Assembly (NCBI RefSeq): GCF_051148895.1
Contig: NZ_CP154625.1
Coordinates: 3,951,704-4,015,703, forward strand
Direction of reading: 5' to 3'
DNA from: Terrisporobacter vanillatitrophus
GTDB lineage: Bacteria; Bacillota; Clostridia; Peptostreptococcales; Peptostreptococcaceae
DNA: 64,000 bases
Shown: in pieces, positions 59,616 to 64,000 of the stretch
Layout: the number at the start of each line of letters is the position of its first letter
Numbering within the stretch: the first letter of the stretch is position 1
Made by a program: the position numbers and the translations under genes
Notes under the pieces: generated by a model
Databases searched by the model: none
What the model saw: only the letters and a program-made list of their open reading frames with translations
What the model was told of the DNA's origin: nothing

Positions 59616-60995
59616 TTATTTTCCAATACAAAAGTTTGCAAATATAGTATCTAGTAAATCTTCCTGTACAGTATCTCCATTTATATATCCCAAATAGTTC
59701 CATATATTCTTAAAATCAACTTCTATGAAATCATATGGTAACCTTTGGTCTATTCCATCTATAGCATCATTTATAGCATTGTATGCTTTTAGTAATGCAT
59801 CTTTATGCCTAGAGTTTGTAATCACTACACTTGAATTACTTCTTACATCTCCTTTAAATACCATAGATTCAATCTTGTTGTGAACCTGTTCGATACCTTC
59901 ATTCTTTAATGCTGATATTTTTATTATACTATCCTTGTCAACATATTTAGCTATTTGTTCCTCTGACACAACTTGATTAAGATCATTTTTGTTTAATAAA
60001 ACAATAGTCTTTTTATCTACTGCTTGTTCTAATATTTCTTTGTCTTCTTGTGACAATTCCTTTGAACCATCTATTACGATTATTACTAAGTCTGCTGAAT
60101 TAAATGATTCTCTAGATCTTTCTACACCTATTTTTTCAACTATATCTTCTGTTTCTCTTATACCTGCTGTATCAACAATTTTTAAAGGAATTCCCTTTAT
60201 ATTAACGAACTCTTCTATTACATCTCTTGTTGTTCCAGCTATTTCAGTAACTATGGCTCTATTTTCTCCTAAAATATAGTTTAGTAATGATGATTTTCCT
60301 ACATTTGGTTTACCAACTATAACTGTTTTTAGTCCGTCTCTTAAAACTTTTCCACTTTCAGCTGAGTCATACAATGATTTTATTTCACTTCTTAATCCTT
60401 GTGCACTCTCAGTAAGCATTGCATAAGTTATTTCTTCAACATCTTCTTCACCAAAATCTATGGAAACTGTTAAATGTGCTAAAACTTCCGTAACTTTAAA
60501 TCTTAATTCTTTTATTTTATTAGCTAATGAACCATTTAAATGGCTTTGAGCTACCTCTTGAGCTTTATCTGTTTTTGCCTTAATTACATCAATTACAGCT
60601 TCTGCTTGAGATAAATCTATTCTTCCATTCAAGAATGCTCTCTTTGTAAACTCACCTTCATCTGCAAGTCTTACGTCTTTACTTAATATTAATTCTAATA
60701 TTTTTTTTACAGAAATAAATCCACCGTGGCAATTTATTTCTATTACATCTTCTGCTGTATAAGAATTAGGTCCTTTCATGAAAGCAAGTAACACTTCATC
60801 TATTTTTTTATTGCCATCTAATATATGTCCATATATTAGAGTACGAGCATTATAGTCTGTTATATCTTTTCCTGATACAGACTTAAATATCTCCTGTGCT
60901 ACTGTAAGAGCCTTACTTCCACTAATTCTTATTATGCCTATTCCACCCTCTCCTGGTGCTGTTGCAATTGCTGCTATAGTATCATCTATAAACAT
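59616..60995 (-). CDS. mnmE: tRNA modification GTPase MnmE
   Basis: MnmE (TrmE), 459 residues: N-terminal folate-binding domain (1-118; TIAAIATAPGEGGIGIIRISG), helical domain with the central GTPase (G1 GKPNVGKSSLLN near 227, G2 TRDV, G3 DTAG, G4 NKND), and the C-terminal FCIGK with the catalytic cysteine. Partner of MnmG in modifying U34 of tRNA. 83-bp gap to mnmG on the same strand. Confidence 0.98.
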   Translation of the reverse strand: MFIDDTIAAIATAPGEGGIGIIRISGSKALTVAQEIFKSVSGKDITDYNARTLIYGHILDGNKKIDEVLLAFMKGPNSYTAEDVIEINCHGGFISVKKILELILSKDVRLADEGEFTKRAFLNGRIDLSQAEAVIDVIKAKTDKAQEVAQSHLNGSLANKIKELRFKVTEVLAHLTVSIDFGEEDVEEITYAMLTESAQGLRSEIKSLYDSAESGKVLRDGLKTVIVGKPNVGKSSLLNYILGENRAIVTEIAGTTRDVIEEFVNIKGIPLKIVDTAGIRETEDIVEKIGVERSRESFNSADLVIIVIDGSKELSQEDKEILEQAVDKKTIVLLNKNDLNQVVSEEQIAKYVDKDSIIKISALKNEGIEQVHNKIESMVFKGDVRSNSSVVITNSRHKDALLKAYNAINDAIDGIDQRLPYDFIEVDFKNIWNYLGYINGDTVQEDLLDTIFANFCIGK

Positions 60996-61091
60996 AATAT
61001 CACCTCTATAATTAATCTATTTTAAATTCTTAACTAATAATTAAAATTATAATCTTAATTTTATCATTATATTAAATAAATTACAAAAATT

Positions 61092-61117
61092 AAACCCCCT
61101 AAATAGTTAGGAGGTTT
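61092..61117 (-). terminator. Terminator after jag
   Basis: AAACCCCCTAA / TTAGGAGGTTT stem with one mismatch and a 4-nt loop, T-rich on the minus strand, 12 bp after the jag stop. Confidence 0.75.
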
Positions 61118-61129
61118 GAATTTTGTCAT

Positions 61130-61795
61130 TTATCTTTTATATTCAATCACTAGTCTTCTATATGGATCTGTTCCTTCACTATAAGTAATTACATACTTAT
61201 CGTTTTGTAAAGCCGAATGAACTATTCTTCTTTCATAAGGATTCATATAGTCTAATTTTTTTGTTCTTCTAGTTTTTGCTACTTCACGAGCAACTTTTCT
61301 AGCATATCTAACTAATGATTCTTCTCTTTTATTTCTATAATTTTCTATATCAACTAATACTCTCATATGAGAATCTTTGTTGATTTTATTTAAAGCTAGT
61401 CCAGTTAAAAATTGTACTGCGTCAAGAGTTTCTCCTCTTCTTCCAATTAAACAAGTAGCTTCTTTTCCTTCAATGCTAATTTTAATTAAATTATCCTCTT
61501 GAGTGGCATTAACTTTAGCATTTATCTTAGAATTTAATAGAATATTTTCTATAAATTCTCTAGCAACTTCTATTTCTTCTTTTTTTATTACTGTTACTTC
61601 GTATATTCCTTCTTTAGCACCTAGGAGTCTTAGAAACCCCTTAGAAGGATTTTGAATAACCTTTACTTCAATGTCTTTTTCTTCAACACCTAATTCCAGT
61701 AATGCTGACTGAACGGCTTCTTCTTTAGTCTTACTTTTTATTTCTATCTTTTTTGTTTGACTTTTCATCGTTGTTAGGTTTTCCTGATTTTTCAT
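61130..61795 (-). CDS. jag: RNA-binding protein Jag/KhpB (SpoIIIJ-associated)
   Basis: A 221-residue protein with Jag_N (about 10-65; KSKTKEEAVQSALLELGVEEKD), a KH domain (about 80-150; LIGRRGETLDAVQFLTGLA) and an R3H domain (about 155-221; RNKREESLVRYARKVAREV, ending in DPYRRLVIEYKR). It binds RNA and influences cell division or elongation and sporulation. Its start lies inside yidC: the ATG at 61795 has AGGAGG 12 nt upstream, while an ATG at 61768 fits the family's usual N-terminus but has no clear site, so the start is uncertain. Confidence 0.9.
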   Translation of the reverse strand: MKNQENLTTMKSQTKKIEIKSKTKEEAVQSALLELGVEEKDIEVKVIQNPSKGFLRLLGAKEGIYEVTVIKKEEIEVAREFIENILLNSKINAKVNATQEDNLIKISIEGKEATCLIGRRGETLDAVQFLTGLALNKINKDSHMRVLVDIENYRNKREESLVRYARKVAREVAKTRRTKKLDYMNPYERRIVHSALQNDKYVITYSEGTDPYRRLVIEYKR

Positions 61796-62480
61796 CTTTA
61801 ACTTCTGCCTCCTTAGAATCAGCCAGTTTAGCTTTTAAAGGACTTGTTATTAATTGATATTGAGCTATAGAGAACAAGTTACTTGTTATCCAATATATTG
61901 CAAGACCTGCTTGGAAAGTATATCCCCAGAATAATGACATTGCTGCCATTACATATGTCATACTTTTCATCATATTTTCAGTTTGCTCATCTCCAGTAGT
62001 CATCATTTTTTGCATGAAGTAAGCACTTATACCTGAAAGTAATGCTAGACTGATACTTCCTGTTGCAGAAATATCTTTGATCCATAAGAAACCTGCTTGC
62101 GCTGCTTGTGCTGCCACATCTGCATTCGTAAATACACCATAACGTACAGGGTTTTTTAATACATTAAATAGTCCTATTAAAATAGGCATTTGTATTAATA
62201 ATGGCAAACAACCAGCTAGTGGATTAATCTTTGCTTCTTTATAAATCTTCATTAGCTCTTCTTGCTGTTTTTCTGGCTTATTTTTATATTTTTCTTGAAT
62301 TTCCTTTATTTTAGGTTGGATGTCTTGCATTGCTTTTTGAGATTTTATTTGTTTTACCATTAAAGGAACTAATAATAATCTTACAAATAGCGTAAATACA
62401 ACTATAGACAATCCATAATTATTCACAAACTCAAAAATAACTCTAAGTATATGACCTAATACATTACTTATAATACTCAA
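61731..62480 (-). CDS. yidC: Membrane protein insertase YidC (SpoIIIJ)
   Basis: YidC/Oxa1 insertase, 249 residues. The start is a TTG at 62480 with AGGAGG seven bases upstream; upstream codons overlap yidD and are not expected in the family. Five membrane segments; motifs include LVPLMVKQIKSQKAMQDIQPKIKEIQEKY with the conserved hydrophilic loop, and PLAGCLPLLIQMPILIGLF. The tail is basic (KSNKKDRNKK). It inserts membrane proteins with or without Sec. There is no N-terminal lipobox here, unlike bacillus SpoIIIJ. Overlaps jag by 38-65 bp. Confidence 0.95.
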   Translation of the reverse strand: MSIISNVLGHILRVIFEFVNNYGLSIVVFTLFVRLLLVPLMVKQIKSQKAMQDIQPKIKEIQEKYKNKPEKQQEELMKIYKEAKINPLAGCLPLLIQMPILIGLFNVLKNPVRYGVFTNADVAAQAAQAGFLWIKDISATGSISLALLSGISAYFMQKMMTTGDEQTENMMKSMTYVMAAMSLFWGYTFQAGLAIYWITSNLFSIAQYQLITSPLKAKLADSKEAEVKDEKSGKPNNDEKSNKKDRNKK

Positions 62481-62503
62481 TTGTATACCTCCTATTAGTA
62501 CGC

Positions 62504-62758
62504 TTATTTTAGAGGATCGTATCCTCCTGGATGAAATGGATGACACTTTAAAACCCTTTTTATTGACAAATACATACCTTTAAACAATCCATATTTCTTG
62601 AAAGCTTCTATTGCGTATTGAGAACAAGTAGGATAAAACCTACAGGTAGGTCCCTTCAAAGGAGATATATACTTTTGGTAAAATCTTATCAAGTAAATAC
62701 ATAACTTCGATAAGCATGTATTTATTCCCTTCCATATATATACTATTTTATTCAACAA
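62504..62758 (-). CDS. yidD: Membrane protein insertion efficiency factor YidD
   Basis: YidD, 84 residues, a small amphipathic protein (UPF0161) supporting YidC. The family signature RFYQKYISPLKGPTCRFYPTCSQYAIEAFKKYG and the C-terminal KCHPFHPGGYDPL are present. The cysteines in TCRFYPTCS are conserved in the family. 42 bp downstream of rnpA and 24 bp before yidC. Confidence 0.97.
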   Translation of the reverse strand: MLNKIVYIWKGINTCLSKLCIYLIRFYQKYISPLKGPTCRFYPTCSQYAIEAFKKYGLFKGMYLSIKRVLKCHPFHPGGYDPLK

Positions 62759-62800
62759 TTTTAACCTCCATAAAACAGACGTTATTAAATATGTATAGTT

Positions 62801-63142
62801 TTAAAATAAATTTGCCTTTTTAATCAAATGCTTCATTGCTTTTTCAATGTCAGTATACTCAGCATCCTTTATGGCAACTCTAGCTATAAATACTATGTCA
62901 TAACCAGATTTTACATTACCATCTATATTTAACCTATACGATTCTTTTATTCTTCTTCTAGCTTTATTTCGCACATTGGCCTTACCTACTTTTTTTGAAA
63001 CGGATATACCAACACGATTATTGTCAGACTTATTTGGAAGCGTATACATAACTAATAATCTATTTGCAATAGACTTTCCATACTTATAAACTTTCCTAAA
63101 ATCTGAATCTTTTTTTAAGCCTTGTGTTTCTTTAAAGTTCAT
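62801..63142 (-). CDS. rnpA: Ribonuclease P protein component
   Basis: RnpA, 113 residues from the ATG at 63142 (GGAGG ten bases upstream; the upstream in-frame start at 63163 lies before this site). The RNR motif region reads RVGISVSKKVGKANVRNKARRRIKESYR, the site that contacts RNase P RNA. It processes tRNA 5' ends. A terminator separates it from rpmH. Confidence 0.97.
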   Translation of the reverse strand: MNFKETQGLKKDSDFRKVYKYGKSIANRLLVMYTLPNKSDNNRVGISVSKKVGKANVRNKARRRIKESYRLNIDGNVKSGYDIVFIARVAIKDAEYTDIEKAMKHLIKKANLF

Positions 63143-63183
63143 ATTAATATCCTCCGTAAACACAGCTATGTAATAAATTACAT

Positions 63184-63212
63184 AAAAAGGCCACTATTAA
63201 AGCGGCCTTTTT
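63184..63212 (-). terminator. Terminator between rpmH and rnpA
   Basis: AAAAAGGCC / GGCCTTTTT stem with an 11-nt loop (inner partial pairing) and T5 on the minus strand. It would let rpmH be made in excess over rnpA. Confidence 0.85.
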
Positions 63213-63217
63213 AATTA

Positions 63218-63352
63218 TTAATGAGTTAATCTATTTCTTCCTTTAGATCTTCTTCTTTTTAAAACATTTCTTCCGTTAGAAGTTTTCATTCTTTTTCTGA
63301 ATCCATGCTCTTTTTTTCTTTGTCTCTTTTTTGGCTGATAAGTTCTTTTCAT
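63218..63352 (-). CDS. rpmH: 50S ribosomal protein L34
   Basis: The 44-residue protein begins MKRTYQPKKRQRKKEHGFRK and ends RRRSKGRNRLTH, unmistakable L34. ATG at 63352 with a GGCGGTGC-type site upstream. L34 is the first minus-strand gene next to oriC in nearly all bacteria, with dnaA divergent on the other side. The short basic protein binds 23S rRNA. Confidence 0.98.
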   Translation of the reverse strand: MKRTYQPKKRQRKKEHGFRKRMKTSNGRNVLKRRRSKGRNRLTH

Positions 63353-64000
63353 TATATTGCACCGCCTTTCACAATTTTTTTCCGTTTATAAAAATAATAA
63401 CTTTACTGTCAAAGTAAACATAACACATATTATTATAAATCCTTTTATATTTGTTGTCAACGTGTTTTGTAGCCATTAAATCTTAAATTAACCTTAGTTT
63501 TTTATTGTTTAATTTTTAAATCTTAAAATTCATAGTTTCCAAAAATATATATATTATTACTACATATATAAGGTAATTTCTTTATTTTTCTATTGTTGAA
63601 TAAATTATTCACAGTACGACATAATTGTGGATAATTTGTTCAGAACATATTGAAGTTTGACATATATTCTGATATTATAAATATACTTGTTGATAATGTT
63701 AATAATAAATACTAACATATTAAACTTATACACAATCTGTGGATTAAATTGTGAATAAGTTTTCATATCTTAGACAATAATTGAGTAAATGAAAAGTTTT
63801 ACTATATATTTTACTATTTATAAGTTTATATACATCCTGTTTATATCTTTTAAATTATTTTTGATAATTTTATTTATTAAAATATTATCCACATTTTATC
63901 CCAAAGTTAAAGTTTATATTTTTTATCCACTTATCTTTCGTCAATTTTTGTTAATAACTTTGTGGAAAATGTTAATTATTTAGTTCGGAGGTTTATACTT
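63353..64000. other. oriC: oriC region with DnaA boxes
   Basis: 648 bp of very AT-rich DNA. DnaA-box-like 9-mers: TTATTCACA at 63605, TGTGGATAA at 63626, TTATACACA at 63726, TGTGGATTA at 63738, TGTGAATAA at 63750, TTATCCACA at 63885, TTATCCACT at 63923 and TGTGGAAAA at 63961. The positions between rpmH and the gene after 64000, and the AT-rich stretch around 63780-63880 (a possible unwinding element), indicate the replication origin. A GGAGG at 63987-63991 ends nine bases before the window edge, fitting a dnaA start at 64001. Confidence 0.87.

Noticed and set aside
59989..60279. 96-codon plus-strand frame opposite mnmE.
   Set aside because: Antisense of the GTPase domain, no independent support.

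Overview
The window is AT-rich, low-GC Firmicute chromosome that runs up to the replication origin. Its right end has the classic order noc-rsmG-mnmG-mnmE-jag-yidC-yidD-rnpA-rpmH, then a DnaA-box region, then a ribosome-binding site for a gene (almost certainly dnaA) that would start at or just after the last base. Gene content and order fit the Clostridioides difficile relatives (family Peptostreptococcaceae, for example Romboutsia, Paraclostridium, Terrisporobacter or Intestinibacter): an RstA-like regulator beside spo0J/soj, luxS next to a split metH, and pyrF-carA-carB under PyrR-type attenuation. The genus cannot be fixed from sequence reading alone. Most genes lie on the minus strand, the leading strand for a fork leaving oriC leftwards.

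Layout from left to right. 1-1180: one end of an IS1182-family insertion sequence, transposase cut by the window edge. 1.2-4 kb: SEC-C protein, UPF0489 arginase-fold protein, RluA-type pseudouridine synthase, RlmI-like methyltransferase. 4.2-5 kb: DUF4163/DUF3298 protein. 5-10.3 kb: pyrF-carA-carB with a leader holding two identical PyrR-binding motifs and a terminator. 10.3-12.7 kb: nitroreductase-like protein and M29 aminopeptidase. 12.9-16.5 kb: luxS, a stand-alone methionine synthase activation domain and metH, overlapping, together an activated-methyl-cycle operon. 16.6-20.9 kb: epimerase, remains of a FAD oxidoreductase operon, zinc-ribbon protein, orphan PAS histidine kinase, PhnA-like protein.

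21-27.6 kb: an ascorbate-type PTS operon (PRD regulator, EIIA, EIIB, EIIC) followed by split transketolase and a small transaldolase, which would import a sugar and feed it into pentose-phosphate interconversion. 27.8-37 kb is an accessory stretch: Crp-family regulator divergent from paired YdcZ transporters, uracil-DNA-glycosylase-like protein, PadR with FetAB, TtcA-like enzyme, SatP-type acetate transporter, HxlR with pirin, and at least four decayed genes (including the oxidoreductase remains). Several regulators sit beside palindromes that may be their operators.

37-64 kb is the conserved origin-proximal block: rlmH, walJ, an M1 peptidase, dnaD-like and dnaI-like primosome genes, purA, dnaB, rplI, gdpP, a YybS-like protein, a MazG-like protein, rpsR-ssb-rpsF, an aminotransferase, the rstA-like gene, spo0J, soj and noc, and the genes up to rpmH. 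Two parS-like sites (42120 and 59554) match the presence of Spo0J/Soj. A second dense cluster of DnaA boxes lies just downstream of dnaB, about 20 kb from oriC. I saw no rRNA, tRNA or CRISPR array and no complete defence system.
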